A DNA stretch of 19,934 nt from Clostridiales bacterium (GTDB taxonomy: Bacteria > Bacillota > Clostridia > Lachnospirales > Anaerotignaceae). Below, piece after piece: positions 7,704-15,109 of this stretch. Numbering within the stretch: position 1 is the stretch's first letter; each line of letters begins with the position of its first letter. The stretch spans positions 1-19,934 of the forward strand of contig JAGZLR010000036.1 of NCBI GenBank assembly GCA_018364635.1. Direction: 5' to 3'. The notes under the pieces were generated by a model, which had not been told where the DNA came from, did not search any database, and was given only the letters and a program-made list of their open reading frames with translations. Made by a program: the position numbers and the translations under genes.

Positions 7704-8248
7704 ATTTAAAGGAACTGGAATCGGTTGTGGAAGCGTTGCTTTTTCTTTCCGGTGATGCAGTGCCTTTACAAACAATTGCTGACACGGTGGAATTAGATAA
7801 AGCAACCACAAAGGCTATATTAAAATCTCTTCGTGAGAAATACAACTCAGAAATGAGGGGCATTAGATTAACGGAGTTCGAAAATTCATGGCAGATGTGT
7901 ACAGCACCAGATTGCTTTTCTTATTTGCGAGAACGATATAAGGCAAAGTCAGCTCCAAATTTATCACAAACTTTATTGGAGACTCTTGCGATTATTGCGT
8001 ACCGCCAGCCAATTACAAAAGCCCAGATTGAAGAAATCAGAGGGGTAAGTGCGGAACATGCGGTAAATAAGTTGATAGAGCGAGGGTTGGTCTGTGAGAA
8101 AGGGCGAATGGATGGGCCTGGAAAACCTGTACTTTTTGGCACAACACAGGAATTTCTGCGATATTTTGGATTTCAATCTGTAAAAGATTTGCCGCCTTTA
8201 GAAAAGGAACAACAATCGGTGAGATCTGGTAAGGAGGACTTAGTATGA
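7700..8248 (+). CDS. scpB: Segregation and condensation protein B
   Basis: Partner of ScpA in the Smc-ScpAB condensin complex; dimerises and binds the kleisin linker. The 182 residues form two winged-helix domains. The diagnostic stretch LSQTLLETLAIIAYRQPITKAQIEEIRGV (about residues 89-117) is present, then LIERGLVCEKGRMDGPGKP and the glycine/phenylalanine turn LFGTTQEFLRYFGF. GGGAGGG at the end of scpA serves as the ribosome site, and the start overlaps the scpA stop by four bases. The C-terminal tail after the second domain is short. The next gene's start again overlaps this stop by four bases. Confidence 0.97.
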   Translation: MNLKELESVVEALLFLSGDAVPLQTIADTVELDKATTKAILKSLREKYNSEMRGIRLTEFENSWQMCTAPDCFSYLRERYKAKSAPNLSQTLLETLAIIAYRQPITKAQIEEIRGVSAEHAVNKLIERGLVCEKGRMDGPGKPVLFGTTQEFLRYFGFQSVKDLPPLEKEQQSVRSGKEDLV

Positions 8249-8505
8249 GGATTGATTTTACACAAGATGATTTTGATCAAGAACGAAATAAAATTTATTT
8301 GGAAGAGGATGATGTGACTTTAACTGGTGAATATCTGGAAGTAAACGATGAGGGAGACGAGTTTGTTATCACGGGTTCTGCTGTTGTGGAAGGTGAAACT
8401 TATCATGATTTTAAAGTTGCTTTTGGGTTACTACATAAACCAGACGAAATGACTGCAGAAGCAATTATGGGAGAAGATTGGGATTGGTATGACTTTGTTT
8501 ATTGA
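8245..8505 (+). CDS. Small highly acidic protein coupled to scpB, function unknown
   Basis: Not recognised. It has 86 residues, with 25 Asp/Glu against 5 Lys/Arg, giving a net charge near -20. There are no cysteines, signal peptide or membrane segment. The pattern (EYLEVNDEGDEFVITGSAVVEGETYHDFKV) suggests a small beta-rich fold, and the C-terminus is aromatic (EDWDWYDFVY). A strong AAGGAGG site sits in the end of scpB, and ATG 8245 overlaps the scpB TGA by four bases, so it is very likely translated with ScpAB. A role in or near chromosome condensation is only an inference from position. The ybaK-like gene begins 35 bp downstream. Confidence 0.88.
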   Translation: MRIDFTQDDFDQERNKIYLEEDDVTLTGEYLEVNDEGDEFVITGSAVVEGETYHDFKVAFGLLHKPDEMTAEAIMGEDWDWYDFVY

Positions 8506-8540
8506 TCCATGAGTATGTAGAAAAGAAAGAGCGATAGAAG

Positions 8541-9014
8541 ATGATAAAGACAAATGCAATGCGTCTTTTAGACGCAGCTGGACTTTCTTATGAAACAGAG
8601 GAATACTCTTTTGATGAAGAGCATCTTTCAGGAGAGCATATTCTTAATCAGATTGATCTTCCTGGGGAACAAGTTTTTAAAACATTAGTTGCTCATGGTG
8701 ATAAAACAGGGATTAATGTATTTTGTATTCCTGTGCTGGAAGAACTGGATTTAAAGAAAGCAGCATCTGTCAGTAAGAATAAAAAAGTTGAAATGATTCA
8801 TGTCAAAGAACTTCTAGGATATACAGGTTATATCCGTGGTGGTTGTTCACCTATTGGGATGAAGAAGAAGTACCCAACATTTATAGATGAGACAGCAATA
8901 CTTTTTGATAGGATTGCAGTTAGTGGCGGCCAAAGAGGGGTTCAAATTATAATAGATCCAGAAAAGCTAATTCAATATACCAGCGCTTATACAGGAGATT
9001 TGACGAAGGAGTAG
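8541..9014 (+). CDS. ybaK: YbaK/EbsC-family aminoacyl-tRNA deacylase
   Basis: Cytoplasmic editing protein of the YbaK/ProX superfamily, predicted to hydrolyse mischarged Cys-tRNA-Pro and so protect translation fidelity. It has 157 residues, normal for the free-standing family. A lysine at position 47 (VFKTLV) matches the catalytic lysine of the family, and the signature GYIRGGCSPIGMKKK (about 96-110) is intact, followed by SGGQRGVQIIIDP. The ribosome site before ATG 8541 is weak (AAAGAG, long spacing). It is the last gene of the scpAB operon, ended by the shared terminator near 9116-9158. Specificity (Cys-Pro versus other) cannot be read from sequence alone. Confidence 0.93.
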   Translation: MIKTNAMRLLDAAGLSYETEEYSFDEEHLSGEHILNQIDLPGEQVFKTLVAHGDKTGINVFCIPVLEELDLKKAASVSKNKKVEMIHVKELLGYTGYIRGGCSPIGMKKKYPTFIDETAILFDRIAVSGGQRGVQIIIDPEKLIQYTSAYTGDLTKE

Positions 9015-9115
9015 GGGAGAAGAGTAAAAAGTTAATAAATTTTCTGCAAAGAGAGTAAGGCATCAAGAGTTTGAAGAAGATTATTAAATAGATAGAATAA
9101 CAATTGGAGTAATAC

Positions 9116-9158
9116 AAAAAAGCTTGCCATTTTGAGATAAATATGGCAAGCTTTTTTT
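9116..9158. terminator. Bidirectional terminator between ybaK and purB
   Basis: AGCTTGCCAT (9121-9130) pairs with ATGGCAAGCT (9143-9152) across a 12-base loop, flanked by AAAAA on the left and TTTTTTT on the right, so it can serve both converging operons. Confidence 0.92.
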
Positions 9159-9160
9159 AT

Positions 9161-10594
9161 TTATACCCTTATTTCGTCGCCTTCATTTTCAAGAGAATCT
9201 TTATTCGCTTCAATTAACGGCATGACATAACCTTGCACGTATTCTTCTGTCTGCTGTGGAGCACGTCCAACAAAGTTTTTTGGGTCCATAATGTTTTTCA
9301 ATTCTTCTAATGACATTCCAAACATAGAGTCGTTAGCGATTCTTTCCAACAAGTCGTTCGGTTTTCCTTCAGTTTTGACAACCTTGCCAGCTTCCATGGA
9401 ATGAACACGAATACGTTCATGAAGCTCCTGACGATTTCCACCACGCTTGACAGCATCCATCATAATGTTTTCTGTTGCCATAAAAGGAAGCTCATTCATT
9501 AGATGTTGATAAATAACTTTTGGATATACAACAAGTCCGTCAACCACATTTCGATATAATGTAAGAATTGCATCGATGCTGAGGAAAGCTTCTGGAACGG
9601 AGATTCTCTTATTTGCGGAATCATCTAGTGTTCTTTCAAACCATTGTGTAGAGGCAGTGATAGCCGGATTAATACTGTCAGCAATTACATAGCGGGCGAG
9701 GGAACCGATTCTCTCAGAACGCATAGGATTTCTTTTATATGCCATAGCAGAGGAACCGATCTGACTTTTCTCAAATGGTTCTTCTATTTCTTTCAAGTGC
9801 TGCAAAAGACGAATATCATTGCTGAATTTAAATGCAGACTGGGCAATCCCTGAAAGAACAGAAAGCATCTGGCTATCCAGTTTTCGTGGATAGGTCTGTC
9901 CAGAGACATGGAAACACTTTTTGAATCCCATTTTCTCTGCAATCATGCCATCTATTTTTTTAACCTTCTCATGGTCGCCGTCAAACAGCTCTAAAAAAGA
10001 AGCTTGGGTGCCGGTCGTTCCTTTAGAACCCAAAAGTTTTGCTTTGGAAAGCTGATGATCTACATCCTCTAAATCCATGCATAAATCTTGAAGCCATAAC
10101 GTGGCGCGTTTTCCTACTGTCGTCGTTTGAGCAGGCTGAAAATGAGTAAAGCCTAAAGTAGGCATATCTTTGTACTCCAGAGCAAATTTTGCAAGCTCAT
10201 TGATGACATTGATGAGTTTCTTTCGAACCAGCCTTAATGCCTCTGTCATAATGATGATATCTGTGTTATCGCCAACATAACAGCTAGTTGCACCTAAATG
10301 AATGATTGCTTCTGCCTTTGGAGCCTGTTTTCCATAGGCGTAAACATGACTCATAACATCGTGGCGTACAATTTTTTCACGTGCTTCTGCCACCTCATAG
10401 TTAATATCATCAGCATGGGCTTTCATTTCATCGATTTGTTCTTGGGTGATGTTTAATCCTAGTTCTTTTTCAGTCTCTGCCAAAGCTATCCAAAGTTTCC
10501 TCCATGTTTTGAATTTGTAATCAGGGGAGAAGAGATAGCTCATCTCTTTACTAGCATAACGTGAATTTAACGGACTTTCGTATTTCGGTTTCAT
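9161..10594 (-). CDS. purB: Adenylosuccinate lyase (long, animal-ADSL-like form)
   Basis: Catalyses two fumarate-releasing steps: SAICAR to AICAR, and adenylosuccinate to AMP. It has 477 residues, longer than the roughly 430 of the Bacillus enzyme. Visible active-site elements are RHDVMSHVYAYG (H78 region), HLGATSCYVGDNTD, TLGFTHFQPAQTTTVGKR (H151), KGTTGTQASFLELFDGD, and the flexible signature loop IGSSAMAYKRNPMRSER with the catalytic serines S281/S282, then WFERTLDDSANKR. These blocks recall vertebrate ADSL more than B. subtilis PurB. AGGAGG nine bases upstream supports ATG 10594; that site lies inside the purF coding end and the two genes overlap by 44 nt. It is the last gene of purC-purF-purB. 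Confidence 0.97.
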   Translation of the reverse strand: MKPKYESPLNSRYASKEMSYLFSPDYKFKTWRKLWIALAETEKELGLNITQEQIDEMKAHADDINYEVAEAREKIVRHDVMSHVYAYGKQAPKAEAIIHLGATSCYVGDNTDIIIMTEALRLVRKKLINVINELAKFALEYKDMPTLGFTHFQPAQTTTVGKRATLWLQDLCMDLEDVDHQLSKAKLLGSKGTTGTQASFLELFDGDHEKVKKIDGMIAEKMGFKKCFHVSGQTYPRKLDSQMLSVLSGIAQSAFKFSNDIRLLQHLKEIEEPFEKSQIGSSAMAYKRNPMRSERIGSLARYVIADSINPAITASTQWFERTLDDSANKRISVPEAFLSIDAILTLYRNVVDGLVVYPKVIYQHLMNELPFMATENIMMDAVKRGGNRQELHERIRVHSMEAGKVVKTEGKPNDLLERIANDSMFGMSLEELKNIMDPKNFVGRAPQQTEEYVQGYVMPLIEANKDSLENEGDEIRV

Positions 10595-12029
10595 TTAATT
10601 TATCCTCCTGTTCACACTTTGGTATTTCGGTTGGATAGTTGCCGGTAAAGCAAGCGTCACAGAATTGGCAACGGGCATCCTTTGCCATTTTGTGAGCGCC
10701 CTCTACACTGAGATACCCTAAAGAATCTAAGCCTACTACTTCTGCAATTTTATCAATTGGATATTGGCAGGCAATTAATTTATCTTTGCTTGGTACGTCT
10801 GTGCCATAGTAACATGGCCACATAAAAGGTGGGGCACTGACACGCATGTGAACCTCTTTCGCGCCAGCATTTCGCAAAGTTTTTACCAGACGTGCGACAG
10901 TTGTTCCACGTACAATAGAGTCATCAATCATGATAATACGTTTGCCTTCTACGCTTTTTCTCAATGCGTTTAACTTGATTTTCACACCAATTTCACGGGC
11001 AGACTGTGTTGGACTGATGAAAGTACGGCCAATATACCGATTTTTTATGAGGCCAAACCCATAAGGAATACCGCTTTCCTCTGCGTAGCCGATGGCGGCA
11101 TCTAATCCAGAATCCGGTACACCGATGACAAGATCTCCATCTACTGGATGTTCCTTCGCAAGAATTCTGCCTGCTTCTTTTCGCGCTTCATAAATGCTGG
11201 CACCTTCTACAATTGAATCAGAGCGGGCAAAATAAATCATCTCGAAAATACAGAGAGCGGATTTTTTACCGCAATGTTTTCGGATAGAACGAAGACCATT
11301 TTGGTCAATCACAACGATTTCTCCAGGATCAACATCACGGATAAATTCTGCGCCGATACCATCTAATGCACAGGTTTCAGAGGCTAAAACATAACTATCA
11401 TCTAATTTCCCGATGACAAGAGGTCGAATTCCAAGGGGATCACGACAGCCAATCAATTTTTTTGGGCTCATAACAAGAAGGGAATAGGAGCCCTTTACAA
11501 TGTCCATCATATTGCTGACAGCCTCTTCAATAGAGGAATTTTTGACACGCTCCTGAGCAATGACATAAGCGATTACTTCAGAGTCAATGGTTGTCTGAAA
11601 AATCATACCGCGATTTTCAAATTCTTCTCTTAATTGAGCAGCATTGACTAAGTTTCCGTTATGGGATATGGTCAAAGCACCTTTGGCATATCTTGAGACC
11701 AAAGGCTGAGCATTAACTCGCATACTTCCGCCGGTTGTAGAGTAGCGCACATGGCCGACGCCGATTTGACCTGTTAGTTTTGATACCACATCATCGCTGA
11801 AAACTTCGTTGACCAGTCCCATGTCTTTGTACTGCTTGATTGTTGTATCGTCTGTGACAGCGATCCCACAGCTTTCCTGCCCTCTATGTTGCAGGGCATA
11901 AAGGCCAAAATAGATAATACGACCGGTATCCTCGCTGCATCCATTATTATAGATGCCAAATACACCGCATTCTTCTTTTAAGTTTTCGTCAATCTCTGTG
12001 CTGCAATTTTCTGATTGATTAGAAATCAT
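10551..12029 (-). CDS. purF: Amidophosphoribosyltransferase (Fe-S type)
   Basis: First committed step of purine synthesis: PRPP plus glutamine to phosphoribosylamine. The Ntn-type glutaminase domain starts at the cysteine in EECGVFGIY, so a propeptide of about 20 residues must be removed, as in the B. subtilis enzyme. The PRPP-binding loop IIMIDDSIVRGTT is present. Cysteines in LCIFEMIYFARSD, WPCYYGTD and CQFCDACFTG match the 4Fe-4S ligand set of the oxygen-sensitive Bacillus-type enzyme. Two starts are close: ATG 12035 abuts the AGAGGT site with no spacing, whereas ATG 12029 has 7 nt, so 12029 is preferred. The last 44 nt overlap purB in another frame, and purC ends 24 bp upstream. Confidence 0.97.
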   Translation of the reverse strand: MISNQSENCSTEIDENLKEECGVFGIYNNGCSEDTGRIIYFGLYALQHRGQESCGIAVTDDTTIKQYKDMGLVNEVFSDDVVSKLTGQIGVGHVRYSTTGGSMRVNAQPLVSRYAKGALTISHNGNLVNAAQLREEFENRGMIFQTTIDSEVIAYVIAQERVKNSSIEEAVSNMMDIVKGSYSLLVMSPKKLIGCRDPLGIRPLVIGKLDDSYVLASETCALDGIGAEFIRDVDPGEIVVIDQNGLRSIRKHCGKKSALCIFEMIYFARSDSIVEGASIYEARKEAGRILAKEHPVDGDLVIGVPDSGLDAAIGYAEESGIPYGFGLIKNRYIGRTFISPTQSAREIGVKIKLNALRKSVEGKRIIMIDDSIVRGTTVARLVKTLRNAGAKEVHMRVSAPPFMWPCYYGTDVPSKDKLIACQYPIDKIAEVVGLDSLGYLSVEGAHKMAKDARCQFCDACFTGNYPTEIPKCEQEDKLNETEIRKSVKFTLC

Positions 12030-12053
12030 CTGCATACCTCTTTCTGAAAAAAA

Positions 12054-12764
12054 TTATTTGTCAGTGATTCTTCTCCATACTTCCTCGTAAGCTTCCTCTA
12101 CACCGCCCATATCTCTGCGGAAACGATCCTTGTCCAACTTTTCATTGGTCTTTGCGTCCCATAGGCGGCAAGTATCTGGGGAAACTTCATCAGCAAGAAT
12201 AATTGTGCCATCACTTGTTCTGCCAAACTCAATTTTGAAGTCAACCAATGTGATACCGGCAGCTAAAAAATAGGACTTCATCAAATCATTGATTTTTAAT
12301 GCCAATGTGGAGATTCGATCAAGCTCTTCTTTGGTAGCGATTCCAAGGGCAAGAGCGTGACTTTCTGAAAGCATTGGATCTCCTAATTCATCACATTTAT
12401 ATGAAAATTCTAACACAGGCTGTTTTAAAGGTGTACCTTCTTCAACACCATATTTTTTAGAAAAACTGCCGGCTGCAATATTGCGTAAGATAACTTCCAA
12501 TGGCACAATTGTAACTTTTTTTACGAGAGTTTCTCTGTCGCTAAGTTCTTGAATCAGATGAGTAGGGATTCCGTTTTCTTCCAAATATTTAAAAACGATA
12601 TTTGTCATTCGGTTATTGATAACGCCTTTTCCTGTAATTGTTCCTTTTATCAGGCCGTTAAATGCGGTAGCGTCGTCTTTGTACTGAACGATAAACTGCT
12701 CTGGATCCTCTGTTTTAAATACCTTTTTTGCTTTGCCTTCGTAAATCATTTCAAGTTTTTCCAT
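12054..12764 (-). CDS. purC: Phosphoribosylaminoimidazole-succinocarboxamide synthase
   Basis: SAICAR synthetase, joining aspartate to CAIR with ATP in purine synthesis. Its product is the substrate of the PurB encoded two genes later. At 236 residues it is the standard bacterial length. Signatures are YEGKAKKVF at the N-terminus (nucleotide-binding glycine strand), FNGLIKGTITGKG, VPLEVILRNIAAGSF, DFKIEFGR and DEVSPDTCRLWD. TAGGAGG lies seven bases before ATG 12764. It is the first gene of the purC-purF-purB operon. The leader is short and contains no purine riboswitch fold that I can see. Confidence 0.98.
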   Translation of the reverse strand: MEKLEMIYEGKAKKVFKTEDPEQFIVQYKDDATAFNGLIKGTITGKGVINNRMTNIVFKYLEENGIPTHLIQELSDRETLVKKVTIVPLEVILRNIAAGSFSKKYGVEEGTPLKQPVLEFSYKCDELGDPMLSESHALALGIATKEELDRISTLALKINDLMKSYFLAAGITLVDFKIEFGRTSDGTIILADEVSPDTCRLWDAKTNEKLDKDRFRRDMGGVEEAYEEVWRRITDK

Positions 12765-12822
12765 AATATCCTCCTATGTGAAAACCAATAAATTAACTGA
12801 CAATTAAGGTCATTATAGCAAT

Positions 12823-12851
12823 ATCATATCTAAAATTTCTTCACGCTTCAA
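12823..12851 (-). promoter_or_regulatory. Promoter for purC-purF-purB
   Basis: On the minus strand, TTGAAG (12851-12846), a 17-bp spacer and TATGAT (12828-12823). A perfect TATAAT (12817-12812) lies a little downstream but has no -35 at proper distance. Either would give a leader of about 35-55 nt, too short for a purine riboswitch. Confidence 0.7.
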
Positions 12852-13091
12852 TAGCATAATTTGACGATATTTCTGAAAAAAATAGTACAAATTCAGTTAA
12901 GTATCACAATTATATGATTTGCGGTATAAGCACATATTTTTTAGAAATGAATTTGGTGATATTTACTTTAAACATGAAAGCGTTGGAAGAAATAAATCAG
13001 GTTTTGGAGAAATTCAATAGGGGGAAGGGAATATACTATCTTTTTGTGTTGTCTAAAATATCAATATCCTATGGAACAATAAGGATAAATT

Positions 13092-13100
13092 TGGTATACT
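13092..13100 (+). promoter_or_regulatory. Candidate extended -10 promoter for the GNAT gene
   Basis: TGGTATACT is a TGn-extended -10 about 37 bp before the TTG start. The -35 position (13072-13077, TGGAAC) is weak. Confidence 0.55.
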
Positions 13101-13136
13101 TAGGACACAAAGTAAGAGTGAAAGAGATGAGATAAA

Positions 13137-13703
13137 TTGAGCCAACTGTCCTTCCGATATGCGCATCCTGAAGATGCGCAGGAGTTACTACGTATTTATG
13201 GTCCTTATGTAAAGAATACAGCAATCACATTTGAATATGAGATTCCGACAGTTTCTGAATTTAATAAACGTGTGGAGACTACCTTAAAAAGTTATCCGTA
13301 TCTTGTAGCGTTAAGTGATGGAAAAATCATTGGTTACGCTTATGGATCGCAATTTCATCCACGTGCTGCTTATGCATGGTCGGCGGAAGTTTCGATTTAT
13401 CTAGATAGGAAGGCCAGAGGTATGGGAATTGGCAGAACTTTATACCAGCACTTGGAGGAAGTCTTAAAAAAGCAAAATATTCTCAATCTAAATGCTTGTA
13501 TTGCATCATCTGCCACAGAAAGCATTTATTTGACAGATGCAAGTGAGAAATTTCACAGGGCAATGGGATACCAGCTAGTTGGGCGATTTCATCAATGCGG
13601 GTATAAGTTTGACCAATGGTTTGATATGATTTGGATGGAAAAAATAATTGGGATGCATTCCAACACCCCGCCTCAGTTTATACCGTTTTCTCAACTGAAA
13701 TAA
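13137..13703 (+). CDS. GNAT N-acetyltransferase, phosphinothricin/methionine-sulfoximine acetyltransferase-like
   Basis: Acetyl-CoA-dependent acetyltransferase with 188 residues. The fold marks are FRYAHPEDAQELLRIYGPYV at the N-terminus, the ITFEYEIP strand characteristic of the PAT/YwnH group, WSAEVSIYLDRKARGMGIGRTLY (acetyl-CoA pyrophosphate loop, R/Q-x-x-G-x-G/A form), and a C-terminal FHRAMGYQLVGRFHQCGYKF-W-D-MIWMEK segment typical of that group. The substrate is probably a small amino-acid-like amine, but this cannot be fixed by sequence. The start is TTG at 13137, preceded by a purine-rich GAGATGAG; no ATG or GTG lies in frame at a better place. The final residues (HSNTPPQFIPFSQLK) are a short extension. 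It is convergent with spoIVB. Confidence 0.9.
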   Translation: MSQLSFRYAHPEDAQELLRIYGPYVKNTAITFEYEIPTVSEFNKRVETTLKSYPYLVALSDGKIIGYAYGSQFHPRAAYAWSAEVSIYLDRKARGMGIGRTLYQHLEEVLKKQNILNLNACIASSATESIYLTDASEKFHRAMGYQLVGRFHQCGYKFDQWFDMIWMEKIIGMHSNTPPQFIPFSQLK

Positions 13704-13730
13704 AAAGCGTGGATATTCCACGCTTTAATT
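13704..13730. terminator. Bidirectional terminator between the GNAT gene and spoIVB
   Basis: AAAGCGTGGA (13704-13713) pairs with TCCACGCTTT (13717-13726) around TAT, followed by AATTATTT. It overlaps the spoIVB stop codon (13725-13727) and can serve both converging genes. Confidence 0.85.
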
Positions 13731-14975
13731 ATTTGCCTCTTTCAGCATATTTTCAATTAAAATTCCGTAGCCTTTTTCAGGCTCATTGACAAATACATGC
13801 GTGACAGCGCCAATCAGTTTATTGTCTTGGATTAAAGGGCTGCCACTCATCCCTTGTATGATTCCGTTTGTTTGGCTGAGAAGATCTTTATCCGTAATTT
13901 CGATAATCATACTTTTATCTGGTGTATTAAAATGATTGACGTTTCTAATTTCTACCTGAAATTCTTCTGGACCGTTGCCTAGATCGCAGATCATGGTGGC
14001 AGGGCCTGTATGCACTTCCTGTTTTAAGCCAATGGCATATTCTTTTCCGTCTAAAGGTTCTGTCAGTGTGCCAAATACTCCGTATTCTGTATTTTTATGG
14101 ACAGAGCCAAATTCTGTTGTTTTTTTCAAACTGCCGGTAAGTTCACCTGGTTCGCCTTTCTCGCTAGGGGAGATAGAGTTAATGATAGATGCTGTCATTT
14201 TGCCATCTTTGATGGACATAAGTTTGCCAGTATCTACATCATAGATTCCATGGCCTAATGCGCCAAAAGCGCCTGATTGTTTATCGTAGAAGGTTAAAGT
14301 ACCGATGCCTTGGGTAGAATCTCTGATCCATACACCTAAATGGTATTGGTTATCGTCGATGGACTTAACTGGTGTGATTGTTTCAGTTTTGGTTTCTCCA
14401 TCTCTTAAAAAAGTAATCGTCATTGGTTTTCCGTCACAGTTTTCCACTGCTTTTAGCAAATCTTCTTTCGTTTTTAAAGGGATTCCATTTTGGGAAAGAA
14501 TACGGTCTCCAGAACGAAGATATCCGTTTGCAGGATTTTCTGTGCCGCTTTTTGTTTCTACTGTTCCAGTCCCAAGCACAAGCAGACCGTCTGTGTGGAC
14601 GTAAATTCCGACAGCTTGGCCGCTGACAACGAGAGGTTTATCAGGCAGAACTTCAACATTGACAGTTTTTAGGGGAAGAATTCCTAAAAGACTGACTTGA
14701 GCAGACCCTCGTGTTGGTGAAAAACACCGAACTGTCACAGGTTTTCCAGGCGTAATGGAGATATTTCCATCTACAGCTTGGGTATCATTTGCCATGACTG
14801 TGCTCAGTTCATCACTTAGATCGGCGGTAATAGGGAGAAGCCCTGAAAACTGCTGCTCTCTCCCAGCTACAAGATAAATATTTGACGGAACAGAATAATG
14901 AAGCATACTAAAAAGCAATATAAGTAGTGAAAAAAACGAGATGAGTAAAAAAGATTTTTTTTGCCGCAAATTCAT
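13725..14975 (-). CDS. spoIVB: SpoIVB serine peptidase (sporulation sigma-K checkpoint)
   Basis: In Bacillus this secreted S55-family protease is made in the forespore and cleaves SpoIVFA, triggering pro-sigma-K processing in the mother cell. It has 416 residues. A signal-anchor helix lies at about 8-27, a PDZ domain at about 115-195 (AVGIYVHTDGLLVLGTGTVE, GYLRSGDRIL), and then the peptidase domain with H242 in GALGHGIYD and S377 in QGMSGSPL. D362 falls close to the B. subtilis active-site aspartate position. GAGGT six bases upstream supports ATG 14975. Upstream on the minus strand, GTATA (15037-15033) and GGAAAATGA (15015-15007), 17 bp apart, loosely resemble a sigma-F/G promoter; I rate this as weak. 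The gene is alone here, not next to recN or spo0A within this window. Confidence 0.96.
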   Translation of the reverse strand: MNLRQKKSFLLISFFSLLILLFSMLHYSVPSNIYLVAGREQQFSGLLPITADLSDELSTVMANDTQAVDGNISITPGKPVTVRCFSPTRGSAQVSLLGILPLKTVNVEVLPDKPLVVSGQAVGIYVHTDGLLVLGTGTVETKSGTENPANGYLRSGDRILSQNGIPLKTKEDLLKAVENCDGKPMTITFLRDGETKTETITPVKSIDDNQYHLGVWIRDSTQGIGTLTFYDKQSGAFGALGHGIYDVDTGKLMSIKDGKMTASIINSISPSEKGEPGELTGSLKKTTEFGSVHKNTEYGVFGTLTEPLDGKEYAIGLKQEVHTGPATMICDLGNGPEEFQVEIRNVNHFNTPDKSMIIEITDKDLLSQTNGIIQGMSGSPLIQDNKLIGAVTHVFVNEPEKGYGILIENMLKEANN

Positions 14976-15057
14976 AAGCGTACCTCTTCCTGAATGAAAT
15001 TTAATTTCATTTTCCGCAGAATGCGTTTAATTTATACAATGAAATAAATTTGTTTGG

Positions 15058-15086
15058 TTGCAAAGAAAATAGAAGCATTGTACAAT
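15058..15086 (+). promoter_or_regulatory. Promoter for the glycosyltransferase pair
   Basis: TTGCAA (15058-15063), a 17-bp spacer and TACAAT (15081-15086), placed 24 bp before the GTG start at 15110. Confidence 0.75.
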
Positions 15087-15109
15087 AGAAAGAAAAAGAG
15101 GTGAAACTG

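Larger units (their letters stand above)
12765..13136. other. Intergenic region between divergent purC and the GNAT gene
   Basis: A 372-bp AT-rich stretch. It holds the pur promoter (12823-12851) and a likely GNAT promoter (13092-13100). A 73-codon open frame (12914-13135) has no ribosome site and low-complexity, uncharacteristic residues, so I do not call it a gene. No riboswitch, tRNA or repeat is visible. Confidence 0.6.

Noticed and set aside
12765..12822. Possible purine riboswitch or PurR box before purC
   Set aside because: The leader is only about 35-55 nt with no three-way junction or recognisable operator pattern.
12914..13135. 73-codon open frame between purC and the GNAT gene
   Set aside because: No Shine-Dalgarno, AT-driven composition, and it covers the likely GNAT promoter; kept as intergenic.
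13975..14672. Several plus-strand open frames of 60-99 codons opposite spoIVB
   Set aside because: They are antisense shadows of a gene with intact catalytic motifs; none has a convincing start site.
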